Below, piece by piece: positions 17,660 through 25,769 of a stretch of 64,000 bases of DNA. Source of the DNA: Caldicoprobacter guelmensis. Its GTDB lineage: Bacteria > Bacillota > Clostridia > Caldicoprobacterales > Caldicoprobacteraceae. Made by a program: the position numbers and the translations under genes. Where the stretch lies: contig NZ_JAFBDW010000002.1 in the NCBI RefSeq assembly GCF_016908415.1, positions 248,001-312,000 on the forward strand. The letters run 5' to 3'. How positions within the stretch are numbered: position 1 is the stretch's first letter; every line of letters starts with the position of its first letter. The notes beneath the pieces were generated by a model. The model did not search any database. It was not told the DNA's origin and was given only the letters and a program-made list of their open reading frames with translations.

Positions 17660-19519
17660 TCATATTATAATTTGTGCCACTATTCCGGCGGTCAAGAATG
17701 AAATTGCAAAGCTTCCCAGCCATATCAAAAGGGCTTCCTTCCAATCCCTTTCCTTGAAGATCACCATGATGGCTGCTATGCAGGGGACAAACAGGGTTAT
17801 GGCTATTAGCGCTACAACGACTTGCGCTGGGTTTAAAAGGCCCTGGGATACCATGTCATTGAGGCCGGCAGCACCAAAGTCCCTCCTTATTATTCCCATG
17901 ATAAAGGCTACCGCTGTTTGACGGGGAAGCTTTAAAAATCCCTCAATTATTGGAGCAAAACCATCGGCTATTAAATTAAGGAGTCCAGTGTATTGAAGTA
18001 TGGTTATGATGACGGCGCCCAGCAGGAAGAGAGGACCTGCTTCGGTGATAAATATCTTTGATTTGACGTAGGTTTTCTTAAGGACGTTCCCCATGCGCGG
18101 CAGGCGCAAGGGTGGAAGGTCTATCATGAGGTCGGAGGATTTTCCGGGGACCACTTTATTTAAAAGTGTGCCCGTAAGTGCAAAGACTATGAATATCACC
18201 AATACGTAAAGTGCGGCCATTTTTATGCCAAGCGGTCCCAAAAGACCGGCGATGACTCCAAGCTGTCCAGAACACGGAATGGCTAGGCCAAGGAGCATGG
18301 TGGCTATGAACCTTTCTCGCCTAGAACCCAGTATACGGGTTGTAATGGTGGCCATGGTGACGCAACCAAATCCCAGGATTATGGGAATGATGGCGCGACC
18401 GTTAAGTCCGAGGGAGTTTAAGCTTCGGTCGGTGAGTACCGCCACCCTGGGCAGGTATCCCGAGTCTTCCATGATGGACAGTACAAGATAAAACCCTACT
18501 ACCAGCGGTAGTAGCAGGCCCAATACATATATGAGTGTCATGGTGAGCACTCCAAATTCGCCTATGAGGAGCTGTGCCAAAAAGCTTTCATTCCCCAGTA
18601 TGGGTTCTAATGCCCGCATTATAAATTCATAATAGTATTTGCCCATGATTATCTCTTCTGTCCAGCCAACCACTGTCTGTGCCACGAATACGCCCACAAA
18701 TTGGTATATAAGCCACAGGACCACGAGTAGTATGGGTATTCCTGTCAACGGAGATAACATCCATCTCCCAAGCTTCACAGAAAAAGAAGCGCCGCGATTG
18801 GTATAGCGTACTACCTCTTTGACTATTTCGTCAACTCTAGCACGCCTGGCCTGGTAGATTTGTTCCCTCATGCCTGTGATTCCGCTTATGTTGTGGCGGG
18901 CTATGATATTTTGGTCTTCTTCAAGCACCAATAGGGCTTCTGAGTCTTCATCCACCAAGTGACGAACTGTGTGCAAGTTTTCTTCCACGATGGGGAGTCT
19001 ATTGCCGGTCCTTGCATGGGCAAGGGCTTCTTTTATCTCTTCTATCCCTTCTCCTTGGACGGCAACGGTAGGAATTACTGGTACCCCTAGCTCCTGGGAC
19101 AGCTTATCAATATCGATTTCTATGCCGTTTTTTCTCACATCATCCATCATGTTGAGGGCTACCACCATTGGCTTGCCCATATCGATAATTTGCTGCGTGA
19201 GAAACAGGTCACGCTCTATATGTAGGGCATCAACTACGTTGAGGATGATGTCGGCGTACAGTATGACGTCCCTGGCTACACGTTCTTCATCGTTAAAGGA
19301 TGATACCCCGTACACGCCGGGCGTGTCCATGACAACCATATCCTTGTATCGCCCGGAACTTATATCCACTGTAGTGCCAGGGAAATTGGAGACGTCTACA
19401 TATGACCCTGTGAGGGCGTTGAAAAATACCGACTTCCCGACGTTGGGGTTGCCGACTAGTACCAGCTTCTTGGCATCCTTGTTGATATCTATTTTTTCGG
19501 TCAAATTGTGGCACTGCAT
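17660..19519 (-). CDS. feoB: Ferrous iron transport protein B
   Basis: Main permease of the Feo Fe2+ uptake system in the cytoplasmic membrane. The N-terminal G domain has GNPNVGKS near residue 23, the switch FPGTTVD, DTPG near 67 and the G4 motif NMMD. Gate domains with about eight membrane segments follow (LPLVVGFYLVLSIMEDSGYLPR, then FGCVTMA and PCSGQLGV). At 619 aa it is on the short side, with a compact C terminus. It overlaps feoA by 19 bases. Two Fur-like boxes lie upstream of feoA. Confidence 0.95.
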   Translation of the reverse strand: MQCHNLTEKIDINKDAKKLVLVGNPNVGKSVFFNALTGSYVDVSNFPGTTVDISSGRYKDMVVMDTPGVYGVSSFNDEERVARDVILYADIILNVVDALHIERDLFLTQQIIDMGKPMVVALNMMDDVRKNGIEIDIDKLSQELGVPVIPTVAVQGEGIEEIKEALAHARTGNRLPIVEENLHTVRHLVDEDSEALLVLEEDQNIIARHNISGITGMREQIYQARRARVDEIVKEVVRYTNRGASFSVKLGRWMLSPLTGIPILLVVLWLIYQFVGVFVAQTVVGWTEEIIMGKYYYEFIMRALEPILGNESFLAQLLIGEFGVLTMTLIYVLGLLLPLVVGFYLVLSIMEDSGYLPRVAVLTDRSLNSLGLNGRAIIPIILGFGCVTMATITTRILGSRRERFIATMLLGLAIPCSGQLGVIAGLLGPLGIKMAALYVLVIFIVFALTGTLLNKVVPGKSSDLMIDLPPLRLPRMGNVLKKTYVKSKIFITEAGPLFLLGAVIITILQYTGLLNLIADGFAPIIEGFLKLPRQTAVAFIMGIIRRDFGAAGLNDMVSQGLLNPAQVVVALIAITLFVPCIAAIMVIFKERDWKEALLIWLGSFAISFLTAGIVAQIII

Positions 19520-19755
19520 TTCTTTGCATCCCCCTTATCTAATAATTTTACCTGGATCTTACTGGCCAGGCCTCTGCCTATGGCTATCTCCTGCATGCCG
19601 TTTTGGATGACCACAGGCCCGGCAGGGAATTTATATACGCAAGTGAGTATAGCACCTTCGTGTATGCCTAAGCGTATGGCCTGCGCGCTGATGTGCTTGT
19701 CAGGAATTAATACTATTTGGAACTTTTGACCTTTGTTTACTTGATCCAGCGTCAT
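19501..19755 (-). CDS. feoA: Ferrous iron transport protein A
   Basis: An 84-aa SH3-like cytosolic partner of FeoB that is thought to modulate its GTPase activity or complex assembly. Family features are the opening LDQVNKGQ, RLGIHEGAILTCV and VVIQNGMQEIAIGRGLASKIQV. GGGAGAG precedes ATG 19755. It is the first gene of feoA-feoB-Cys-rich, with a long iron-regulated leader upstream. Confidence 0.94.
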   Translation of the reverse strand: MTLDQVNKGQKFQIVLIPDKHISAQAIRLGIHEGAILTCVYKFPAGPVVIQNGMQEIAIGRGLASKIQVKLLDKGDAKKCSATI

Positions 19756-19940
19756 GGCAGCTCTCCCTTCTAAAGATATATTTTGTGATCGTTTTGCTAA
19801 AGGTTTTAATTTTTTACATCAAAATTACAGTGTTAATAAAGTAGATCTTACTATTGCCGTTTATACATTCAAGCGAATCCTTAATAAGCAGCAAAGTTAA
19901 AAGGCAATATTAAATTTTAAGCCAGAATAAAATAATTTGC

Positions 19941-19959
19941 GATAATGATAATTATTATC
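19941..19959. promoter_or_regulatory. Fur box 1
   Basis: GATAATGATAATTATTATC matches the classical 19-base Fur consensus at 18 of 19 positions. It lies about 185 bases before feoA on the feoA side of the intergenic region, so iron repression of feoAB is the natural reading. Confidence 0.88.
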
Positions 19960-20008
19960 AACAACAATTCCTACTAAATCACTTTGAATTTTCCATAACC
20001 ATTTTAAT

Positions 20009-20027
20009 GTAAATGAGAATCATTGTC
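20009..20027. promoter_or_regulatory. Fur box 2
   Basis: GTAAATGAGAATCATTGTC matches the Fur consensus at about 15 of 19 positions. It is only 25 bases before the plus-strand promoter of the P-type ATPase leader, so it might affect either direction. Confidence 0.65.
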
Positions 20028-20051
20028 AATAGGCATTTTAAGTTATTTGTA

Positions 20052-20080
20052 TTGACAATGTCAAATTTTTCTTATAATAT
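20052..20080 (+). promoter_or_regulatory. SigA-type promoter of the Mn riboswitch / P-type ATPase transcript
   Basis: TTGACA (20052-20057) followed by TAATAT at 17-base spacing (20075-20080) or TATAAT at 15-base spacing (20073-20078). Transcription would begin about 20 bases before the aptamer. Confidence 0.7.
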
Positions 20081-20110
20081 TAACAATCAGAAAAACAACA
20101 TCATAGAATT

Positions 20111-20245
20111 AAAGGGGAGTAATCCGTTGCCCTGAATTTGCCTGGGCAACGCTTCCAATCGTCAGTACGGCACTGCTTGTGAGCAAACGTAGTGCCCGGT
20201 TGGAAGGCAGACTTTATGTCTGAGGATGAGACCTTTGTCTGGCAA
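20111..20245 (+). promoter_or_regulatory. yybP-ykoY manganese riboswitch aptamer
   Basis: The leader has the hallmarks of this class: AAAGGGGAGTA at the 5' side of P1, two long helices (CCGTTGCCC with GGGCAACG; CTTCCAA with TTGGAAG closing an arm), and GAGGATGAGACCTTTG at the 3' side. AAAGG can pair with CCTTT to close P1. The downstream gene is a P-type ATPase of the kind this riboswitch controls in other Firmicutes. Mn2+ binding would stabilise P1 and keep the terminator from forming, turning the exporter on. The class call is from memory of the consensus and was not checked with a covariance model. Confidence 0.88.
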
Positions 20246-20271
20246 ATAGCTGTCAGGCAAAGGTTTTTTTG
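20231..20271 (+). terminator. Riboswitch-controlled intrinsic terminator
   Basis: ACCTTTGTCTG (20231-20241) pairs with CAGGCAAAGGT (20254-20264), followed by a T run. Its 5' arm contains the CCTTT needed for P1 of the aptamer, so the two structures exclude each other. From 20272 to 20487 the leader is AT-rich and holds no ORF I can support. Confidence 0.88.
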
Positions 20272-20487
20272 TAGTTTAAATATATTTTAATTAAGTTGGC
20301 AGGAAAAAGATAAATATTTGTTGGTTCTCGTAATTATATCATATCTTTGCTTTCATTAATGTAATGATTGTTATTTCAACTTGGGTGGGATGTATTGCCG
20401 TTAAAAGTATTAAGGATAATAATGCTTGTAAATGCCTTCGTCCTATGGGACTTTTGTAAAAATTAAACAATAGGGGTGGTATATCAT

Positions 20488-23142
20488 ATGGAAAAAAGAG
20501 CATGGCATGTCTTATCTAAGGAAGATATAGAAAAGGTCCTCTTAACCTCATTTTCAAAGGGCCTTTCAAGAGGAGAGGTGTATAGGCGTCTTGAAAAGTA
20601 TGGTCTTAATGAACTTAAAGAAAGAGGCAGGAAGACGGTTTTTCAGATGTTCCTTGAACAATTTAAAGACTTCATGATTGTTGTTCTGATAGCTGCTGCC
20701 ATCGTATCGGGTTTGCTTGGAGAGATAACCGATGCCTTTATAATACTGCTCATCGTGGTGTTAAATGCTATTTTGGGAGTAGTTCAGGAAAGCAAGGCTG
20801 AAAAGGCGTTGGAAGCTTTGAAAAAAATGGCATCGCCTACAGCCAAGGTCGTAAGGGATGGCATGCCCGATGTGGTGCCGGCATCGCAGCTTGTACCAGG
20901 GGATGTGGTGGTTTTAGAAGCCGGTGATTTCGTCCCGGCTGACATCAGGCTTTTAGAGACTTCTAACTTGAAGATTGAGGAGGCAGCCCTTACCGGTGAA
21001 TCGGTGCCTGTTGAAAAGTTCAGCGGTAAGCTGGAAAAGGAGGATGTGCCCCTGGGCGACAGAGTCAATATGGCATATGCTGGGAGCATCGTGACTTACG
21101 GCAGGGGAAAGGGCATAGTGGTGAGCACAGGCATGGATACCGAGATGGGCAAGATCGCCGAAATGATACAGACAGGAGAAGAAACCGTAACGCCGCTTCA
21201 AAAGCGCATGGAGCTTGTGGGCAAGACGTTGGGTACAGCTGCTCTGGCCATTTGTGGAGTCATATTTATTGTTGGTATACTCTACGGCAAAGAGATTTTT
21301 CAGATGTTTTTGACTTCTGTCAGCCTTGCAGTGGCGGCTATACCAGAAGGATTGCCGGCTATAGTGACCATAGTCCTGGCGGTAGGAGTGCAGCGCATGG
21401 CAAGGCGCAATGCCATCATACGAAAGCTGCCTGCTGTGGAGACCCTGGGCAGCGCTACCATCATATGCTCGGATAAAACGGGGACGCTAACGCAAAATCG
21501 CATGGCTGTCCAGCAGGTTTGTTATGGCAATAGGATAATAAACGTCGGTGACATTGAAGGACAAAAAGAACTGGATGACCACCTTAACCTGCTTATAACG
21601 ACGGGTGTATTGTGCAATGATACGCAGGTCATAATGGAAGGGGATAACAAAAAGACCATAGGTGATCCTACTGAAACGGCACTGGTACATCTGGGGTTTA
21701 AGGTTGGACTTGATAAGGACATTTTGGATGCAAATATGCCTAGGGTTGATGAGCTACCCTTTGATTCAGATAGAAAGCTCATGACAACGATACATAAGCT
21801 AGGGGATGGCTACCGGGTATTTACTAAAGGTGCGCCTGATCGGCTGATTTTGCGGTGCAACAGGATACTGCTGGATGGGAGGATTGTCGACTTCTCCGAT
21901 GAACTCCGACAGGCCATTCATAAGGCTAACGATGAAATGGCCTCCCAGGCATTGAGGGTATTGGGTATGGCTTATAAAGACATGGAAAATTTGAATTATG
22001 CCGATAAGGAGAAAGACCTGGAGAACGGCTTAATCTTTGTTGGTCTGGTGGGCATGATTGACCCTCCGCGTCCTGAGGCCAAGGAGGCCATCAAGATATG
22101 CCGCAAGGCAGGTATAAAACCTGTTATGATTACAGGCGACCATAAGGTTACGGCGGTGGCTATTGCACGGCAGCTGGGGATTTTAGAGAGGGACGAAGAA
22201 GCCATTACCGGTGTTGAGCTGGACCAGATGAGCGATGAGGAGTTTAAAGATCGCGTCAGGAAAATCTCGGTGTACGCCCGTGTATCTCCTGAACACAAAG
22301 TGAGAATTGTCAAGGCATGGCAGGCCTGGGGTGAGATAGTGGCCATGACGGGAGATGGGGTCAACGATGCCCCAGCACTTAAAATGGCTGATATTGGGGC
22401 AGCAATGGGGCAAGTAGGTACCGATGTGGCTAAGGGTGCGGCTGATATGGTGCTCACCGATGACAACTTTGCCACCATTGTTGCGGCGGTGGAGGAAGGA
22501 AGGATCATATTTGCAAACATCCTCAAGGCAATTCAATATTTGCTTTCATGCAACGTGGGAGAAATACTGGTGATCTTTATCGCTACCATGCTCAACTGGG
22601 AGGAGCCGCTGCTGCCTATTCATATTCTGTGGATTAATCTGGTAACCGATAGTTTCCCGGCATTGGCACTGGGCATGGAACCCGCAGAGCGGGATATTAT
22701 GGATAAAAAGCCCAGGGACCCCAAAACCAGGATCTTCAGCAGGGGCATGGTGAGGCGGATTGTTTATCAAGGTTTTTTAACCGGCATTTTGACCCTTACT
22801 GCTTTTACAATAGGTCTAAAGGATGGATTGGATGTTGGGCGAACCATGGCCTTTGCGGCTTTGACTTTTGGCGAGCTGGTACATGTGTTTAATGTGCGCT
22901 CCAACAAATACTCTATATTTAGGATTGGTTTTTTGACAAATCGCTACGTGGTGGGGGCTGTTGTTGTTTCGGCCTTGCTTCAGATTTCGGTGATGGTGGT
23001 GCCATTCCTCTCGGATGTGTTTAATGTGGCTCCTTTAAGTTTAAGACAGTGGATGTGGGTAGTAGTTCTTGCCTTGGCACGGCTGGCTGTGGTGGAGATT
23101 GTGAAACTGCTAGGATACAATACTACCAAAGATGAGGAATGA
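20488..23142 (+). CDS. P2A-type cation ATPase, Mn2+/Ca2+ exporter-like (YoaB group)
   Basis: An 884-aa P-type ATPase of the calcium-pump subfamily that exports divalent cations across the cytoplasmic membrane. The N-terminal cation ATPase domain (SKGLSRGEVYRRLEKYGLNEL) is followed by the actuator LTGESVPV, the membrane motif PEGLPAIV near residue 285, the phosphorylated Asp of CSDKTGTLTQN near 329, TGDHKVTA and GDGVNDAPALKMADIG, then six C-terminal helices. The Mn2+ riboswitch in the leader argues that Mn2+ is the physiological cargo, although the sequence alone fits Ca2+ pumps equally. ATG 20488 with AGGGGTGG upstream is the start. Confidence 0.93.
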   Translation: MEKRAWHVLSKEDIEKVLLTSFSKGLSRGEVYRRLEKYGLNELKERGRKTVFQMFLEQFKDFMIVVLIAAAIVSGLLGEITDAFIILLIVVLNAILGVVQESKAEKALEALKKMASPTAKVVRDGMPDVVPASQLVPGDVVVLEAGDFVPADIRLLETSNLKIEEAALTGESVPVEKFSGKLEKEDVPLGDRVNMAYAGSIVTYGRGKGIVVSTGMDTEMGKIAEMIQTGEETVTPLQKRMELVGKTLGTAALAICGVIFIVGILYGKEIFQMFLTSVSLAVAAIPEGLPAIVTIVLAVGVQRMARRNAIIRKLPAVETLGSATIICSDKTGTLTQNRMAVQQVCYGNRIINVGDIEGQKELDDHLNLLITTGVLCNDTQVIMEGDNKKTIGDPTETALVHLGFKVGLDKDILDANMPRVDELPFDSDRKLMTTIHKLGDGYRVFTKGAPDRLILRCNRILLDGRIVDFSDELRQAIHKANDEMASQALRVLGMAYKDMENLNYADKEKDLENGLIFVGLVGMIDPPRPEAKEAIKICRKAGIKPVMITGDHKVTAVAIARQLGILERDEEAITGVELDQMSDEEFKDRVRKISVYARVSPEHKVRIVKAWQAWGEIVAMTGDGVNDAPALKMADIGAAMGQVGTDVAKGAADMVLTDDNFATIVAAVEEGRIIFANILKAIQYLLSCNVGEILVIFIATMLNWEEPLLPIHILWINLVTDSFPALALGMEPAERDIMDKKPRDPKTRIFSRGMVRRIVYQGFLTGILTLTAFTIGLKDGLDVGRTMAFAALTFGELVHVFNVRSNKYSIFRIGFLTNRYVVGAVVVSALLQISVMVVPFLSDVFNVAPLSLRQWMWVVVLALARLAVVEIVKLLGYNTTKDEE

Positions 23143-23349
23143 TGCGCTTGATGATATTTGCGCCTGCTTACCCTAGCTAAGACACAATAATGCCCAATAT
23201 AGAGGGTGTGTAAATGTGATGGGGAAGTTTCACTCAATTTTATTGAAGGAAGGACACATCTAATTACTGAGGGAACGCAATTGTATCGTTATAATGCTAT
23301 TTCTGAGGGGATATAAGTATTTGTTATTTGCTCCATAAGCCCAAATGAA

Positions 23350-23363
23350 GGTATTATAATACC
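23350..23363. promoter_or_regulatory. Palindromic operator/-10 region before the ECF S gene
   Basis: GGTATTATAATACC is a perfect 14-base palindrome that contains a TATAAT. A -35-like TTGCTC lies 18 bases before its TATTAT. It could be a promoter embedded in an operator. Confidence 0.35.
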
Positions 23364-23377
23364 AACAAAGGCTGGAT

Positions 23378-23419
23378 GGCGGGGATTATCCTTGATGGGT
23401 ATTTCTGGGTATCCCTGCC
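23378..23419 (+). promoter_or_regulatory. Structured leader of the ECF S-component gene
   Basis: GGCGGGGAT pairs with ATCCCTGCC over nine base pairs; within the loop TATCC can pair with GGGTA. There is no T run, so it is not a terminator. I do not recognise a known riboswitch class. The gap 23143-23349 shows no gene. Confidence 0.35.
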
Positions 23420-23459
23420 TCGCTTGAAGTTTTAAGGATAGACGGAGGGAGGAAGATAT

Positions 23460-23990
23460 ATGGGCTCATGGGGTTTACGAAAAATTGTCCTTGCGGGAAT
23501 TTTATCAGCACTGGTGTTTGTGATAACGGCTTTTACCAAGATACCTTCCCCTTTTGCCAAGGCCGCATACTATCATGCAGGCGATAGCGTGATCTATTTA
23601 AGCGGTCTGGTCCTGGGGCCATATGTGGCTGCGGTGGTAAGCGGGTTGGGCTCATTTTTGGCAGACCTGTACTTAGGCTATCCTCTTTATATGTTCGCAA
23701 CGTTTATCATAAAAGGCATCATGGGTGGCATTGCCGGATATTTTCTCTATGTACCTCATGGCAGTGTGTCGTGGTCGAGAAAGCTGCTGGGAGTCGCCCT
23801 TGCAGGTTTGTGGATGGCAGTTGGGTATTACATTTTTGAGGTGTATATAATAAGGATTGTGGATTGGAGGGCTAACATACCCAACTTCTTTGCAAACATC
23901 GGCCAGGCACTGGTGGGGGCAGTGATTTTCTTGCCACTGTCTAAGGCTGTAGAGAGATTGAAAGATGTTGGTTTTGGGATAAAAAGGTAA
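23460..23990 (+). CDS. ECF transporter S component (vitamin-binding membrane subunit)
   Basis: A 176-aa membrane protein with five or six hydrophobic segments. It has the S-component features AGILSALVFVITAF, the GDSVIYLSGLVLGPYVAAVVSGLGSFLADL segment and FIIKGIMGGIAGYF. Such subunits bind a vitamin or precursor and share the EcfAAT energising module encoded elsewhere. The overall pattern resembles the DUF1393/ribofla-type group, but the ligand cannot be read from the sequence. It is monocistronic, with its own structured leader. A strong GGAGGGAGG site precedes ATG. Confidence 0.82.
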   Translation: MGSWGLRKIVLAGILSALVFVITAFTKIPSPFAKAAYYHAGDSVIYLSGLVLGPYVAAVVSGLGSFLADLYLGYPLYMFATFIIKGIMGGIAGYFLYVPHGSVSWSRKLLGVALAGLWMAVGYYIFEVYIIRIVDWRANIPNFFANIGQALVGAVIFLPLSKAVERLKDVGFGIKR

Positions 23991-24092
23991 AAGGGTTGCG
24001 ATGATTGATTTCAACTTGCGGTGTCAATTTCGGTTAATTATACAAATGATAGTAAGGGGGCCTCCCTTTAACTATTGAAGGCCTCCAAAATT

Positions 24093-24515
24093 TTATCGTT
24101 CAACAGTTTGTATTTTGGCAGTCAGCATATCTTGAGCAGGGCTTTTCAACTCATTTTCTACCGGAATAAGCCTTGTTTCATATTGTTCAATTTTAAAATT
24201 TAGTCTTTCCAAGGCTCTATTCATTTCTTCAATACGGGATATGAGTTTATCACGCTGTTCGATAAGGATTTGCTTTCTGGCCTCTATAGTTTTGTCACCT
24301 TGTTGGAGCAGCGTGACATACTCAATGAGCGTTTCAACTTGAACACCTGCGCTGCGCATACATTTAATAAATTCAATCCACCTGCAGTCTTCCTCTGTAT
24401 ATTCGCGGATACCGCTTTTGTTGCGATTTACCCGGGGGATCAGCCCAATACGCTCATAGTAGCGGAGTGTATCTGGCGTAAGGCCATATTTTTTGCTTAC
24501 TTCTGCAATCGTCAT
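24093..24515 (-). CDS. MerR family transcriptional regulator
   Basis: A 140-aa MerR protein. The N-terminal winged helix has TIAEVSKKYGLTPDTLRYYERIGLIP and SGIREYTEEDCRWIEFI, followed by a long dimerisation coiled coil (QGDKTIEARKQILIEQRDKL). The effector end is short with no metal-binding cysteines, which fits the aldehyde or redox-type group that controls reductases. Its own promoter and the promoter of the reductase operon 2.5 kb away carry the same palindrome CTGGAGTTAACTCCAG, so autoregulation and control of that operon are likely. Confidence 0.9.
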   Translation of the reverse strand: MTIAEVSKKYGLTPDTLRYYERIGLIPRVNRNKSGIREYTEEDCRWIEFIKCMRSAGVQVETLIEYVTLLQQGDKTIEARKQILIEQRDKLISRIEEMNRALERLNFKIEQYETRLIPVENELKSPAQDMLTAKIQTVER

Positions 24516-24543
24516 GCGCTTTTACCTCCAATCTTCAATATCA

Positions 24544-24572
24544 TTTATAATCTGGAGTTAACTCCAGGTCAA
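24544..24572 (-). promoter_or_regulatory. merR promoter with MerR operator (17-bp spacer)
   Basis: On the minus strand TTGACC (24572-24567), 17-base spacer carrying the palindrome CTGGAGTTAACTCCAG (24567-24552), then TATAAA (24549-24544), 29 bases before the merR start codon. Confidence 0.75.
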
Positions 24573-24576
24573 GGGG

Positions 24577-24615
24577 TTTTTTAATAGTAGCACTACATGT
24601 GCTACTATTAAAAAA
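24577..24615. terminator. Bidirectional terminator after the reductase-flavodoxin-cupin operon
   Basis: A 17-bp perfect stem (24577-24593 with 24599-24615) with loop TACAT; the outer stem is T/A-run. It separates the operon end from the merR promoter. The gap 24616-24766 is AT-rich without a gene. Confidence 0.85.
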
Positions 24616-24766
24616 TTCGGATATAATTCATGTTAAAATTATAATTTTATATTGTTCTAAACATTTTCTTAATAGTTCAATTATATTAGCTTAAAGCTGT
24701 TTAAATCAATCTTCAGTGATTATTCGATAAAAGTTTACAAAACGAGTGTGATCTGCATATTTTTGG

Positions 24767-25204
24767 CTATTTATCTTCTTCTATTTTAAGGTGTGAATAA
24801 TATTCATCAGAAACAGGTTCCATCCATATAACTTCACCCTTTTGAGGGTTGGTGGTAATGGCGATATGCGAAAGCCAGCTATCCGGTGCAGCTCCATGCC
24901 AATGTTTTACATCAGGCTGGATTTTTACAACGTCGCCTTCTTTGATTAATTGTACAGGACGGCCTTCTTCTTGATAATAGCCTTTTCCTCCAGTAATGAG
25001 CAAAATTTGTCCACCAGGATGTTTATGCCAGTTATTCCGTGCCCCCGGCTCAAAAGTAACATTAGATACTGTACAATTAAAGATACCGTCGTTAGGTACC
25101 AATCTTTCAACCCAGACTGTTCCTATAAAATAGGCATTTTGAATTTGTTGCCCTTTCGGGAAAATTATTTTGAAACTTGAGTCTCTTGATTCAATTTTGT
25201 CCAT
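24767..25204 (-). CDS. Cupin-domain protein
   Basis: A 145-aa single-domain cupin. The two metal-binding cupin motifs are visible: NNWHKHPGGQILLITGG with GxHxH-like histidines and a later PDVKHWHGAAP. This pattern is that of the carboxymuconolactone-decarboxylase-associated cupins found beside aldo-keto reductases and flavodoxins. It is the last gene of the operon reductase-flavodoxin-cupin, 29 bases after the flavodoxin. A role in handling reactive carbonyls is possible by context; the reaction is unknown. Confidence 0.87.
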   Translation of the reverse strand: MDKIESRDSSFKIIFPKGQQIQNAYFIGTVWVERLVPNDGIFNCTVSNVTFEPGARNNWHKHPGGQILLITGGKGYYQEEGRPVQLIKEGDVVKIQPDVKHWHGAAPDSWLSHIAITTNPQKGEVIWMEPVSDEYYSHLKIEEDK

Positions 25205-25233
25205 CCTTTTTTCCCCCTCTCAGCTACGATACC

Positions 25234-25722
25234 CTATGATATAAAACCAAGTCTCATAAGCCAGCCGGCGAGGTCTTTATCCGCTCTGTTAACATTGCTT
25301 CCTCTTATGGCTATACCGGACAGTACCTCTGCGTTGGGGCAGAGTTTCTTGATATCTCGTTCACTGTTTCCCATTCCGCTGCCTTCATGGGTGCAAAATG
25401 GAACAATGGTTTTTCCCGAAAAATCATAAGATTCTAAAAATGTGAATACTGCCATCGGCATAGTTCCCCACCAATTAGGATAGCCGAGGAAGATCACTTC
25501 ATAGGAACTTATATCGTCTAACTTATTTGCAAGTTCCGGTCTGACATTCTGTCTTTTTTCTTCCTTTGCCACTTCAGTTGTTTTGTAATAATCTTCCGGA
25601 TAGCTCTTTATCGTTTTAATCTCGAACATATCACCACCAGTTAATTGCTGTATTTTTTTTGCTATCACTTTTGTATTTCCACTATGAGAAAAAAAAGTAA
25701 CAAGAATTTTTGAGGATGCCAA
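25234..25722 (-). CDS. Flavodoxin-family protein
   Basis: An FMN-binding electron carrier of about 162 aa. The phosphate-binding loop FFSHSGNTK is at the N terminus, followed by EIKTIKSYPEDYYKTTEVAK, the isoalloxazine loops LGYPNWWGTMPMAVFTFLE and PFCTHEGSGMGNSE. This is the Flavodoxin_4 group. TTG 25722 is chosen as start because AAGGAGGT lies nine bases before it, which removes ten residues of the longest frame. It probably exchanges electrons with the Fe-S aldo-keto reductase encoded just upstream. Confidence 0.9.
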   Translation of the reverse strand: MASSKILVTFFSHSGNTKVIAKKIQQLTGGDMFEIKTIKSYPEDYYKTTEVAKEEKRQNVRPELANKLDDISSYEVIFLGYPNWWGTMPMAVFTFLESYDFSGKTIVPFCTHEGSGMGNSERDIKKLCPNAEVLSGIAIRGSNVNRADKDLAGWLMRLGFIS

Positions 25723-25769
25723 TTTCTGTATACCTCCTTCAAAAAGCATCATTTTTCAGCTATTCACTC

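Noticed and set aside
17429..17701. A 90-codon plus-strand frame opposite the end of feoB
   Set aside because: The minus strand holds a better gene, the Cys-rich protein, with ribosome site and operon position; the plus frame is its shadow.
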